Part shown: positions 10,273 to 21,083 of the stretch, piece after piece
How the letters are laid out: each line of letters begins with the position of its first letter
Position numbering within the stretch: position 1 is the stretch's first letter
Assembly (NCBI RefSeq): GCF_042654585.1
Contig: NZ_JBHSGR010000026.1
Coordinates: 10,185 to 74,184, forward strand
Direction: 5' to 3'
Origin: Geodermatophilus arenarius
GTDB lineage: Bacteria; Actinomycetota; Actinomycetes; Mycobacteriales; Geodermatophilaceae
DNA: 64,000 bases
Position numbers and translations under genes: made by a program
The notes under the pieces: generated by a model
Told to the model about the DNA's origin: nothing
What the model saw: the letters and a program-made list of their open reading frames with translations, nothing else
The model's database searches: none

Positions 10273-10653
10273 TCAGACCCGGAAGCCGAGGGCGCGCAGC
10301 TGCTCGCGCCCGTCGTCGGTGATCTTGTCCGGACCCCACGGCGGCATCCAGACCCAGTTGATCCGGACGTCGTCGACCAGGCCGGGGCCGGGGCCGCCGG
10401 TCAGCGCGGCGCGCGCCTGGTCCTCGATGACGTCGGTCAGCGGGCAGGCCGCCGAGGTGAGCGTCATGTCCAGGACGGCGACCTGCGAGTCGCCGTCCTC
10501 GGCGACGTCGATGCCGTAGACCAGGCCCAGGTCGACGACGTTGACCCCCAGCTCGGGGTCGACGACGTCGCGCATGGCCTCCTCGACGTCCTCGAGCAGC
10601 GCCGACTTGTAGGCCGGGAGCTCGGGGGCGGTGTTCTCGGTGGTCTCGCTCAT
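10273..10653 (-). CDS. sufT: SufT-like iron-sulfur assembly factor (MIP18/DUF59)
   Basis: 126 residues with the MIP18 fold signature VVDPELGVNVVDLGLVYG and, later, the conserved cysteine region TSAACPLTD and WMPPWGPDKIT. It is thought to help load or mature Fe-S clusters. ATG 10653 overlaps the sufU stop (ATGA), placing it last in the suf operon; the longer reading to 10731 lies inside sufU and lacks support. Location and family agree well. Confidence 0.93.
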   Translation of the reverse strand: MSETTENTAPELPAYKSALLEDVEEAMRDVVDPELGVNVVDLGLVYGIDVAEDGDSQVAVLDMTLTSAACPLTDVIEDQARAALTGGPGPGLVDDVRINWVWMPPWGPDKITDDGREQLRALGFRV

Positions 10654-11117
10654 GCCTGTCCTCCAGTGGGGGTGGCGGCCAGCGCGCGGGCGGAGGCGTC
10701 CTTGAGGGCCATCCAGCTCATCAGCGCGCACTTGATGCGGGCGGGGTACTTCGACACCCCGGCGAAGGCGACGGCGTCCTCGAGCTCGTCCTCGAGCTGC
10801 TCGGCCACCGTGGAGTCGCCCTTGGACTGCATGAGCGTCATGAACGAGTCGCCGGTGGCCAGCGCGTCGGTGACCGGGCGGCCGACGACGAGGTCGTACA
10901 TCGCCGAGACCGAGGCCTGGCTGATCGAGCAGCCCATGCCCTCGTAGGACACGTCGGCGATCGTCTCGCCGTCCAGGTGCACCCGCAGGGTCACCTCGTC
11001 CCCGCAGGTCGGGTTGACGTGGTGCACCTCGGCGTCGAACGGGTCGCGCAGTCCGCGGCCGTGGGGGTTGCGGTAGTGGTCCAGGATGATGTCCTGGTAC
11101 ATCGACTCGAGCTGCAT
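10650..11117 (-). CDS. sufU: SufU scaffold/zinc sulfur-transfer protein
   Basis: 155 residues of the IscU-like SufU family. Zinc/sulfur ligands are visible: C38 and D40 in NPTCGD, C63 in GMGCSISQAS and C130 in ARIKCALMSW. SufU accepts persulfide sulfur from SufS and passes it to the SufBCD scaffold. Its ATG overlaps the sufS stop by 1 nt (TGATG) and its stop overlaps the sufT start by 4 nt, so the three are translationally coupled. Confidence 0.96.
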   Translation of the reverse strand: MQLESMYQDIILDHYRNPHGRGLRDPFDAEVHHVNPTCGDEVTLRVHLDGETIADVSYEGMGCSISQASVSAMYDLVVGRPVTDALATGDSFMTLMQSKGDSTVAEQLEDELEDAVAFAGVSKYPARIKCALMSWMALKDASARALAATPTGGQA

Positions 11118-12442
11118 CAGGCGGTTGCCTCCTCCGGCGTCACACCGAAGAAACGCTGCGCGGCCCGCACGCCTTCCACGAGCGCGTCGACGTCGTCGTA
11201 CCCGGTGTGCACGTAGAAGGTGGCCCGGGTGGTGGCCGGGACGCCGTAGCGCCGGACCACCGGCCACGCGCAGTGGTGCCCCACCCGGACGGCGATGCCG
11301 AGGTCGTCGAGGACCTGGCCGACGTCGTGCGGGTGGATGCCCTCGACGGTGAAGGACACCGCGCCGCCGCGGGCGACGGTGTCCGGCGGGCCGATCACGG
11401 TGACGCCGGGGACCGCCTGCAGCTGCTCGAGCGCGTAGGCGGTCAGCGCCTCCTCGTGCGCCTGCACGTTCGCCATGCCGAGCGCCTGCAGGTAGTCGAC
11501 GGCGGCGCCGAGGCCGATGGCCTGGGCGGTCATCGGCACGCCGGCCTCGAACCGCTGCGGCGGCGGCATGAAGGTGCTGCCCTCCATCCGCACGACCTCG
11601 ATCATCGACCCGCCGGTGAGGAACGGCGGCAGCGCGTCGAGGACGTCGTAGCGGCCCCACAGCACGCCGATGCCGGTGGGCCCGAGCATCTTGTGGCCGG
11701 AGAACACCAGGAAGTCCGCGCCGAGCGCCGCGACGTCGACCGGCTGGTGCGGCACCGACTGCGCGCCGTCGACCAGCACCAGCGCGCCGACCTCCCGGGC
11801 CCGCGCCGTGATCGGCCCGAGCGGGTTGATCGTGCCCAGGATGTTCGACTGCTGGGTGACCGCGACGAGCTTGGTCCGCTCGTTGACCACGGTGTCCAGG
11901 TCGGACAGGTCCAGCCGGCCGTCGTCGGTGAGCCCGAGCCAGCGCAGGGTCGCCCCGGTGCGCTCGCACAGCTGCTGCCAGGGCACCAGGTTGGCGTGGT
12001 GCTCCATCTCGGTCACGACGATCTCGTCGCCCTGGCCGACGGCGTACCGGCGGTGCGCCGGGTCCTTGGCGGTCACCGCGTTGGACAGCGAGTACGCCAC
12101 GAGGTTGATCGCCTCGGTGGAGTTGCGGGTGAAGACGACCTCCTCGGCGGAGGCGCCGATGAAGGCCGCGATCCGCGCCCGCGCCGACTCGTACGCGCCG
12201 GTGGCCTCCTCGGCCAGCTGGTGCGCGCCGCGGTGCGGGGCGGCGTTGATCCGCTCGTAGAAGTCGCGCTCGGCGTCGAGGACGCTGCGGGGCTTCTGCG
12301 CGGTGGCGCCGGAGTCGAGGTAGACCAGCCGTTTCCCGTCGCGCACGGTGCGCGACAGGATCGGGAAGTCCGCCCGGATCGCCTCGACGTCCAGGGGCAG
12401 CGGGACACGCGTCCCCGTGGGACGCGAGGCGGTCGAGGTCAT
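11117..12442 (-). CDS. sufS: cysteine desulfurase SufS
   Basis: PLP-dependent group II cysteine desulfurase, 441 residues. The PLP lysine is K251 in FSGHKMLGPTG, and the persulfide cysteine is C391 in RVGHHCAWP. The conserved RGAHQLAEEAT and TEMEHHANLVPW segments are also present. It releases sulfur from cysteine for cluster assembly and hands it to SufU, encoded directly downstream. ATG 12442 sits in an ATGA overlap with sufC. Confidence 0.97.
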   Translation of the reverse strand: MTSTASRPTGTRVPLPLDVEAIRADFPILSRTVRDGKRLVYLDSGATAQKPRSVLDAERDFYERINAAPHRGAHQLAEEATGAYESARARIAAFIGASAEEVVFTRNSTEAINLVAYSLSNAVTAKDPAHRRYAVGQGDEIVVTEMEHHANLVPWQQLCERTGATLRWLGLTDDGRLDLSDLDTVVNERTKLVAVTQQSNILGTINPLGPITARAREVGALVLVDGAQSVPHQPVDVAALGADFLVFSGHKMLGPTGIGVLWGRYDVLDALPPFLTGGSMIEVVRMEGSTFMPPPQRFEAGVPMTAQAIGLGAAVDYLQALGMANVQAHEEALTAYALEQLQAVPGVTVIGPPDTVARGGAVSFTVEGIHPHDVGQVLDDLGIAVRVGHHCAWPVVRRYGVPATTRATFYVHTGYDDVDALVEGVRAAQRFFGVTPEEATA

Positions 12443-13212
12443 GCCTTCGCGGTCTCCTTCGAGCCCTTGACGTAGGCGGCGTAGCCCTCTGCCTCGAGCT
12501 TGTCGGCGAGCTCCTTGCCGCCCTCGTCGACGACCTTGCCGTTGACGAACACGTGCACGAAGTCGGGTGTGATGTAGCGGAGGATCCGCGTGTAGTGGGT
12601 GATCAGCAGGACGCCGACGTCACCCTCCTCGCGGGTGCGGTTGACGCCCTCGGAGACGACCCGCAGCGCGTCGACGTCGAGGCCGGAGTCGGTCTCGTCG
12701 AGGATCGCGATCTTCGGCTTGAGCAGCCGCATCTGCAGGATCTCGTGGCGCTTCTTCTCACCGCCGGAGAAGCCCTCGTTGACGTTGCGCTCGGCGAACG
12801 CCGGGTCCATCTCCAGCGCCGACATCTCGTCGCGGACGTCCTTGACCCAGGTGCGCAGCTTCGGGGCCTCGCCCTTGACCGCGGTGGCGGCGGTGCGCAG
12901 GAAGTTCGACACCGAGACGCCGGGGACCTCGACCGGGTACTGCATGGCGAGGAACAGGCCGGCGCGGGCGCGCTCGTCGACGCTCATCGCGAGGACGTCC
13001 TCGCCGTCGAGGGTCACCGTGCCGCCGGTGATCGTGTACTTCGGGTGCCCGGCGATCGAGTACGCCAAGGTCGACTTGCCCGAGCCGTTGGGGCCCATGA
13101 TCGCGTGCGTCTCGCCCGACCGGACGGTCAGGTCGACGCCGCGGAGGATCTCCTTGGTCTCGTCGCCCTCACCGACCGTGACGTGCAGGTCGCGGATCTC
13201 CAGAACCGACAC
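12439..13212 (-). CDS. sufC: SufC ATPase
   Basis: ABC-type ATPase of 257 residues, the soluble motor of the SufBCD scaffold. Walker A is GPNGSGKST (40-48), the signature FSGGEKKRHEI, and Walker B with the SufC-specific AILDETDSGLD. The GTG start at 13212 lies 15 nt after the Rieske gene. It overlaps sufS by 4 nt. Confidence 0.97.
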   Translation of the reverse strand: MSVLEIRDLHVTVGEGDETKEILRGVDLTVRSGETHAIMGPNGSGKSTLAYSIAGHPKYTITGGTVTLDGEDVLAMSVDERARAGLFLAMQYPVEVPGVSVSNFLRTAATAVKGEAPKLRTWVKDVRDEMSALEMDPAFAERNVNEGFSGGEKKRHEILQMRLLKPKIAILDETDSGLDVDALRVVSEGVNRTREEGDVGVLLITHYTRILRYITPDFVHVFVNGKVVDEGGKELADKLEAEGYAAYVKGSKETAKA

Positions 13213-13227
13213 TTCTTCTCTCGCTCC

Positions 13228-13581
13228 TCAGTTGCCGGCCGCGAGCGGGAGGCGCCCGTCGGACTCGGTGTCGACGTAGACGTCATCCCCCTCCACGCGG
13301 ACCGGGTAGACGTCGACCGGCTCGGTGGCCGGCAGGTTGGTGGGCTCGCCGGTGCGCAGGTCGAAGCACGACCCGTGCAGCCAGCACTCGATGGTGGGTG
13401 CGCCGTCGAACTCCTCGACGTCGCCCTCCGACAGCGGGACCTCGGCGTGCGAGCACACGTCCTGCACCGCGTAGACGTCGCCGTCGTACCGGACGACGGC
13501 GACGTCGACGTCGGCGAGCTCCACCCGCAGCGCCCCGTTCTCGGGGACGTCGGAGAGCCCGCAGACCCGCTCGAAGGCCAT
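13228..13581 (-). CDS. Rieske-type ferredoxin of the suf operon
   Basis: 117 residues with the Rieske 2Fe-2S ligands C43 and H45 (CSH) and C66 and H69 (CWLH). It resembles the small ferredoxin subunit of non-heme oxygenases. In actinobacterial suf operons a protein like this sits between sufD and sufC, as here, and may donate electrons for cluster assembly; that role is inference. ATG 13581 lies 3 nt after the sufD stop. Confidence 0.94.
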   Translation of the reverse strand: MAFERVCGLSDVPENGALRVELADVDVAVVRYDGDVYAVQDVCSHAEVPLSEGDVEEFDGAPTIECWLHGSCFDLRTGEPTNLPATEPVDVYPVRVEGDDVYVDTESDGRLPLAAGN

Positions 13582-13584
13582 GGG

Positions 13585-14904
13585 TCAGGCCACCTCGACC
13601 GGCTGCTCGTCGAGGCCGGGCAGGGCGCCCAGGCGCGTCTCGATGGAGCGCATCAGGCGGTCCTGCAGCTCGTCGACCCCGATGTGCTGGACGACGTCGG
13701 CGAAGAAGCCGCGCACGACCAGGCGGCGGGCGGTCTCCGCGTCGATGCCGCGCGAGCAGAGGTAGAACAGCTGCTCGTCGTCGAACCGGCCGGTGGCGCT
13801 GGCGTGACCGGCGCCGACGATCTCGCCGGTCTCGATCTCCAGGTTGGGCACCGAGTCGGCGCGGGCGCCGTCGGTGAGCACCAGGTTGCGGTTGAGCTCG
13901 TAGGTGTCGGTGCCGGTGGCCGCGGGGCGGATGCGGACGTCGCCGATCCACACCGTGCGCGCGCCCTCGCCCTGCAGCGCACCCTTGTAGAGCACGTTGC
14001 TGGTGCAGTTGGGCACCGCGTGGTCCACCCAGAGCCGGTGCTCCTGGTGCTGGGTCTCGTCGGAGAAGTAGACGCCGAACAGCTCCGCGGTGCCGCCGGG
14101 GCCGGCGTACTGCACGTTGCTGACCAGCCGGACGAGGTCGCCGCCGAGGGTGACCACGACCTGCTTGAAGCTGGCGTCCCGGCCGACGACGGCGTCGTAC
14201 TGCCCGCCGTGCACCGCGCCGGGCGCCCACTCCTGCACCGAGACGACGGTGACCTGCGCGCCGTCACCGACGAGCACGGCCACGCCGCCGGAGTACCGGG
14301 CGAGGCCCGCGTGGTCGAGGACGACGGTCACCTCCGCGAACGCGCCGACCTCGACGACGAGCTGGCCCCACACGACGTCGTCCGAGCCGGTGCCCGACAG
14401 CCGCAGCGTGACCGGGCGGTCGGGCCGGGCCTCCGCCGGCACGCGGACGACGGCCGCGCCGCCGCTGCGCTGCCGGGTGAGCGCCGCCAGCCGGTCGACC
14501 GGCTCGGGCAGGCCCTTGATCAGCGGGTCGTCGGCCTCCACGCGGGTCAGCTCGACGCCCTCGGGCAGGTCGGTGTCCCACTCCAGGTGCGCGTCCGAGG
14601 GGGCGCCGTCGAGCAGCGGGCGGATCCGGCGCATCGGGGTGAAGCGCCAGTCCTCCTCGCGGCCGGTGACCGCGCCGAAGGCCTCGGGGTCGGTCGAGGT
14701 GAACCGCTCGGCCGGCGAGCCGGTCGGGGCGGTGCCGCCGTGCGAGTGGGCGCCCGGCGCGGCCTGGCCGGCCGTGCCGGTGCCCGCCGCCGGGACGGCC
14801 GGCGGGCCCGCCTGGGTGCCCACCCCCTCGCCGAACAGCTCGCCGGCGAGGGTGGCGGACTCCGTGGTGAGACCGGTGGTGCTGGGGGCGTTCTGGTCCG
14901 GCAT
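13585..14904 (-). CDS. sufD: SufD scaffold protein
   Basis: 439 residues, SufB/SufD beta-helix family. Conserved pieces include DWRFTPMRR, the core repeats with FGVYFSDETQHQEHRLWVDH, and the C-terminal GHASATGRFDDEQLFYLCSRG plus RRLVVRGFF. It partners SufB and SufC. There is a roughly 55-residue low-complexity Ala/Gly-rich stretch near the N-terminus (residues 15-65). ATG 14904 overlaps the sufB stop by 1 nt. Confidence 0.95.
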   Translation of the reverse strand: MPDQNAPSTTGLTTESATLAGELFGEGVGTQAGPPAVPAAGTGTAGQAAPGAHSHGGTAPTGSPAERFTSTDPEAFGAVTGREEDWRFTPMRRIRPLLDGAPSDAHLEWDTDLPEGVELTRVEADDPLIKGLPEPVDRLAALTRQRSGGAAVVRVPAEARPDRPVTLRLSGTGSDDVVWGQLVVEVGAFAEVTVVLDHAGLARYSGGVAVLVGDGAQVTVVSVQEWAPGAVHGGQYDAVVGRDASFKQVVVTLGGDLVRLVSNVQYAGPGGTAELFGVYFSDETQHQEHRLWVDHAVPNCTSNVLYKGALQGEGARTVWIGDVRIRPAATGTDTYELNRNLVLTDGARADSVPNLEIETGEIVGAGHASATGRFDDEQLFYLCSRGIDAETARRLVVRGFFADVVQHIGVDELQDRLMRSIETRLGALPGLDEQPVEVA

Positions 14905-16346
14905 CAGCCGACGGCACCTTCCATCTGCAGCTCGATGAGCCGGTTGAGCTCGAGGGCGTACTCCATGGGCAGCTCGCGGGCGATCGGCTCGACGAACCCG
15001 CGGACCACCATCGCCATGGCCTCGTCCTCGGACAGGCCGCGGCTCATCAGGTAGAAGAGCTGGTCCTCGCTGACCCGGGAGACGGTCGCCTCGTGGCCCA
15101 TGGCGACGTCGTCCTCGCGGACGTCGACGTAGGGGTAGGTGTCCGACCGGCTGATCGTGTCGACCAGCAGGGCGTCGCACTTGACCGTCGACTTCGAGCC
15201 GGACGCGCCCTCGTCGATCTGCACCAGGCCGCGGTAGGAGGTGCGGCCACCGCCGCGGGCCACCGACTTCGACACGATGGTCGAGGAGGTGTTCGGGGCG
15301 GCGTGCACCATCTTGGCGCCGGCGTCCTGGTGCTGGCCCTCGCCCGCGAAGGCGATGGACAGGACCTCGCCCTTGGCGTGCTCGCCGGTCATCCAGACCG
15401 CCGGGTACTTCATGGTGACCTTGGAGCCGAGGTTGCCGTCGATCCACTCCATGGTCGCGCCCTCGTGGGCGATCGCCCGCTTGGTGACCAGGTTGTAGAC
15501 GTTGTTCGACCAGTTCTGGATGGTCGTGTACCGGCAGCGCGCGTTCTTCTTGACGATGATCTCGACGACCGCGGAGTGCAGCGAGTCCGACTTGTAGATC
15601 GGCGCGGTGCAGCCCTCGACGTAGTGCACGTAGGCGCCCTCGTCGACGATGATCAGCGTCCGCTCGAACTGGCCCATGTTCTCGGTGTTGATCCGGAAGT
15701 AGGCCTGCAGCGGGATCTCGACGTGCACGCCCTTCGGCACGTAGATGAACGAGCCGCCCGACCACACCGCGGTGTTCAGCGCGGCGAACTTGTTGTCGCC
15801 GGACGGGATGACCGAGCCGAAGTACTCGCGGAACAGGTCCGGGTGCTCCTTGAGGGCGGTGTCGGTGTCGAGGAAGACGACGCCCTGCTCCTCGAGGTCC
15901 TCGCGGATCTTGTGGTAGACGACCTCGGACTCGTACTGGGCCGCGACGCCGGCGATCAGCCGCTGCTTCTCCGCCTCGGGGATGCCCAGCTTGTCGTAGG
16001 TGTTCTTGATGTCCTCGGGCAGCTCGTCCCACGAGGCGGCCTGGGCCTCGGTCGAGCGCACGAAGTACTTGATGTTCTGGAAGTCGATGCCGGAGAGGTC
16101 CGACCCCCAGTCGGGCATCGGCTTGCGCTCGAAGAGCTTGAGCGCCTTGAGGCGGCGCTCGAGCATCCACTCGGGCTCGTCCTTGCGCGCCGAGATGTCC
16201 CGGACGACGTCCTCGTCGAGACCGCGTCGGGCGGAGGCCCCGGCGACGTCGGCGTCGGCCCAGCCGTACTGGTAGCGGCCGAGCTGCTCGATCTGCTCGT
16301 CCTGCGTCAGCGGCGTGCCGGTCACCGGCTGCTGGGTGCTGGTCAT
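14904..16346 (-). CDS. sufB: SufB scaffold protein
   Basis: 480 residues and highly conserved, without inteins. It has GIDFQNIKYF near the N-terminus, the ENMGQFERTLIIVDEGA block and the terminal GHEATVSRVSEDQLFYLMSRG. This is the site of de novo cluster assembly in the SufBCD complex. ATG 16346 lies in an ATGA overlap with sufR, so repressor and scaffold are expressed together. Confidence 0.97.
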   Translation of the reverse strand: MTSTQQPVTGTPLTQDEQIEQLGRYQYGWADADVAGASARRGLDEDVVRDISARKDEPEWMLERRLKALKLFERKPMPDWGSDLSGIDFQNIKYFVRSTEAQAASWDELPEDIKNTYDKLGIPEAEKQRLIAGVAAQYESEVVYHKIREDLEEQGVVFLDTDTALKEHPDLFREYFGSVIPSGDNKFAALNTAVWSGGSFIYVPKGVHVEIPLQAYFRINTENMGQFERTLIIVDEGAYVHYVEGCTAPIYKSDSLHSAVVEIIVKKNARCRYTTIQNWSNNVYNLVTKRAIAHEGATMEWIDGNLGSKVTMKYPAVWMTGEHAKGEVLSIAFAGEGQHQDAGAKMVHAAPNTSSTIVSKSVARGGGRTSYRGLVQIDEGASGSKSTVKCDALLVDTISRSDTYPYVDVREDDVAMGHEATVSRVSEDQLFYLMSRGLSEDEAMAMVVRGFVEPIARELPMEYALELNRLIELQMEGAVG

Positions 16347-17173
16347 GCGGGCGTCCTCTCCCGGTCGTTCGTGGGGGTGCTGGTGGACGGTGCGGGGCCG
16401 GGTCGTGGGGGGACGACCCGCGCTGCTCGCTCACCGGGTACAGGGCGTGCGGGGGTCGTTCTGTTCCCCGCACCGGTGTGAGCCCGGGCGCCTCCGCTGC
16501 TGCGAGGCGGCCCGGGGATGTGGGTGGTGCAGACGCCGTCGCCGTGGGCGATCGTGGCCAGCCGCTGGACGTGGGTGCCCACCAGCCGGCCGATGACCGC
16601 CGTCTCGACCTCGCACAGCTGCGGGAACTCCGCCGCCACGTGCGCGACCGGGCAGTGGTGCTGGCACAGCTGCCCGCCGCTGGAGATCGCCGAGGCCGTG
16701 GCAGCGTAGCCCTCGGCCGTCAGCGCCTCGGCCAGCGCCCGGGCCCGCTCGACCGGCGCACCGGCCGCGCGGGCGACGGCGTCGGAGGCCCGCTGCTCGA
16801 GACCGGCCAGCTGCGCCTCGGCGACGGCGCGGACGGCGTCGGGACCACCGGAGGCCGCGACGTACCGCAGCGCGGTCAGCGCCAGGTCGTCGTAGGCGTG
16901 GGCGAACCCGGACCGGCCGGCGTCGGTGAGGTGGAAGTGCCGGGCGGGCCGGCCCCTCCCCCGGTGCGCGCCCGCGGCCGCGCGCTCCTCGACCCGGCCC
17001 TGGGCGGCCAGGGCGTCGAGGTGGCGCCGGACGGCGGCGGGGCTGACGCCCAGCCGGCCGGCCAGCTCGCTGGCGGTCTGCGGACCGTGCTCGAGCAGCA
17101 GCGCGAGCACGCGGTCACGGGTGCGGACGTCGTCGGCCCGCACCGTCCCCGCCTGCGTCGCGCTGCTTTCCAC
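16343..17173 (-). CDS. sufR: SufR, iron-sulfur-sensing repressor of the suf operon
   Basis: 276 residues. Winged helix-turn-helix at about 18-85 (TASELAGRLGVSPAAVRRHL). The Fe-S ligand cysteines lie in the C-terminal half: C170, C174, C187 and C215, within QLCQHHCPVAH and GDGVCTTHIP. SufR homologs bind a cluster and repress suf when clusters are plentiful. The first gene of the operon, it starts at GTG 17173 without a Shine-Dalgarno. An inverted repeat covers the start codon and the -10 (see 17171-17185). After residue 220 there is an unusual tail of about 57 residues rich in Pro, Arg and Thr that is not part of the family core. Confidence 0.94.
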   Translation of the reverse strand: MESSATQAGTVRADDVRTRDRVLALLLEHGPQTASELAGRLGVSPAAVRRHLDALAAQGRVEERAAAGAHRGRGRPARHFHLTDAGRSGFAHAYDDLALTALRYVAASGGPDAVRAVAEAQLAGLEQRASDAVARAAGAPVERARALAEALTAEGYAATASAISSGGQLCQHHCPVAHVAAEFPQLCEVETAVIGRLVGTHVQRLATIAHGDGVCTTHIPGPPRSSGGARAHTGAGNRTTPARPVPGERAARVVPPRPGPAPSTSTPTNDRERTPA

Positions 17174-17185
17174 AACACGATTGTG
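17171..17185 (-). promoter_or_regulatory. candidate SufR operator overlapping -10 and start codon
   Basis: CACAA-N5-TTGTG, a perfect 5-bp inverted repeat, spans the GTG start (17171-17173) and a -10-like CACAAT (17180-17185, minus strand). SufR autoregulation through this site is an inference from its position. Confidence 0.45.
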
Positions 17186-17224
17186 TCCTATTTCGGGAGG
17201 CCTGCAAGCAAGGTCCCCCTAAGT

Positions 17225-17261
17225 CACCCGGCCCCCGACCGTGCAGGTCAGGGGCCGGGTG
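17225..17261. terminator. terminator hairpin after clpC
   Basis: CACCCGGCCCC at 17225-17235 pairs with 17251-17261, and GACC pairs with GGTC inside, with one mismatch and a 5-nt loop. It lies between the ClpC stop and the sufR promoter and should separate the two units. Confidence 0.65.
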
Positions 17262-17279
17262 GCGCAGGTCACGACGGGC

Positions 17280-19808
<2,529 letters not shown>

Positions 19809-20006
19809 ACCTCACGTCCAAGGGGAAGTCGGGGCGTCGGCGGGGCTCGCTCGGAGGTCGCCCGGATGGGGCACCCGTACCCGGGAGGGCGCACCGACAC
19901 CAGGTCGGCGCGTCGGCCGCCTGCGCCTCCTACAGCGCGGTCGGGCGCCCCGTCCTTCCCCGTCCGTGATCGCCCTGGGCGAACCGGGGAGGTGGCCGGC
20001 CGCGAC

Positions 20007-20012
20007 TAGCAT
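20007..20012 (+). promoter_or_regulatory. candidate -10 of leaderless ctaA
   Basis: TAGCAT ends 6 nt before the GTG at 20019. No Shine-Dalgarno is present, so transcription probably begins at the start codon. Confidence 0.5.
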
Positions 20013-20018
20013 CGGGCC

Positions 20019-20963
20019 GTGCCGGTCCTGCCCACCGCCTTCTCCCCCGCCGTCATCACGCGCCTGGCGCTGGCCAACGTGGTCGCCAACGGCGCCATCG
20101 TGGTCACCGGCGGCGTGGTCCGGCTGACCGGCTCGGGTCTGGGCTGCCCCACCTGGCCGCGGTGCACCGCCGACAGCTTCGTGACGACGCCGGAGATGGC
20201 CGGGCACGGCCTGATCGAGTTCGGCAACCGGCTGCTCACCTTCGTGCTCACCGCGGTGGCGGTCGCGGTGCTGGTGGCGGTCTGGCGCTCCCCGCGCCGG
20301 GACCTGCGGCCGCTGGCGGTGCTGACGTTCCTCGGCATCCCGGTCCAGGCGGCGATCGGCGGCGTCACGGTGCTCACCGGCCTGAACCCGTGGACCGTCG
20401 CCGTCCACTTCCTCGTCTCCACGCTGCTGGTCGCCGTCTCGACCGTGCTGTGGCTGCGGTCCCGCGAGCCCGGCGTCGGCCGGCCGGTGGTCCGCCGCCC
20501 GATCGCGCTGCTGGCCGGCGGGATCGCCGCGGTCACCGCGGTGGTGCTCGCGCTGGGGACGGTCGTCACCGGCAGCGGCCCGCACAGCGGCGACCTCGAC
20601 GACGCCGGCGTCCCCACCGGCGACCGCATGGGCTTCGACCCCGAGACGGTGAGCCGGCTGCACGCCGACGCGGTGTTCCTGCTCGTCGGCCTGACGATCG
20701 CGCTGCTCGTGGCGCTGTACGCCACCGACGCCCCCGACCGCGTCCGCCGGGCCGCGCGCGACGTGCTCGTCGTCCAGCTCCTGCAGGGCGTCGTCGGCTT
20801 CGTCCAGTACTTCACGCACCTGCCGGTCGTGCTGGTGCTGCTGCACATGCTCGGCGCGGTGCTGGTGACCGCGTACACCGCGCGGCTGGTGTGGTCGGTC
20901 CGCGGCCCGGCGACCGGGCAGCCCCTCGACGCCGCCGCCGTCCCCGCCACCGCCGCCCGCTGA
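20019..20963 (+). CDS. ctaA: heme A synthase (COX15/CtaA)
   Basis: 314 residues with eight membrane helices. It oxidises the C8 methyl of heme O to give heme A for cytochrome aa3 oxidase. The family hallmarks are visible: the cysteine pair in GLGCPTWPRC, and four histidines in MAGHGLIEFGNRL, VAVHFLV, SRLHADAV and LLHMLGA, the heme ligands. GTG 20019 follows a TAGCAT -10, so the mRNA looks leaderless. The heme O synthase gene ctaB lies 1.4 kb away on the other strand, completing the pathway. Confidence 0.95.
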   Translation: MPVLPTAFSPAVITRLALANVVANGAIVVTGGVVRLTGSGLGCPTWPRCTADSFVTTPEMAGHGLIEFGNRLLTFVLTAVAVAVLVAVWRSPRRDLRPLAVLTFLGIPVQAAIGGVTVLTGLNPWTVAVHFLVSTLLVAVSTVLWLRSREPGVGRPVVRRPIALLAGGIAAVTAVVLALGTVVTGSGPHSGDLDDAGVPTGDRMGFDPETVSRLHADAVFLLVGLTIALLVALYATDAPDRVRRAARDVLVVQLLQGVVGFVQYFTHLPVVLVLLHMLGAVLVTAYTARLVWSVRGPATGQPLDAAAVPATAAR

Positions 20964-21009
20964 GCCGCCGGGCCGGGCCTCACTCCCGACCGCGCCGGCC
21001 TCACCACGC

Positions 21010-21047
21010 GGTGCCCGACCTCGCGCTGCAGGGTGAGGTCGGGCACC
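21010..21047. terminator. 13-bp perfect hairpin between ctaA and the convergent gene
   Basis: GGTGCCCGACCTC (21010-21022) and its exact complement (21035-21047) enclose a 12-nt loop. It lies between two converging genes and can serve both. Confidence 0.75.
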
Positions 21048-21083
21048 GGAGAGCGAGGTGGAGCCCCTCGTGCGGGGCCGGGC

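Noticed and set aside
13585..16473. Apparent sufB-sufD fusion frame of 962 codons
   Set aside because: The upstream part is sufB out of frame; sufD starts at 14904 with a 1-nt overlap.
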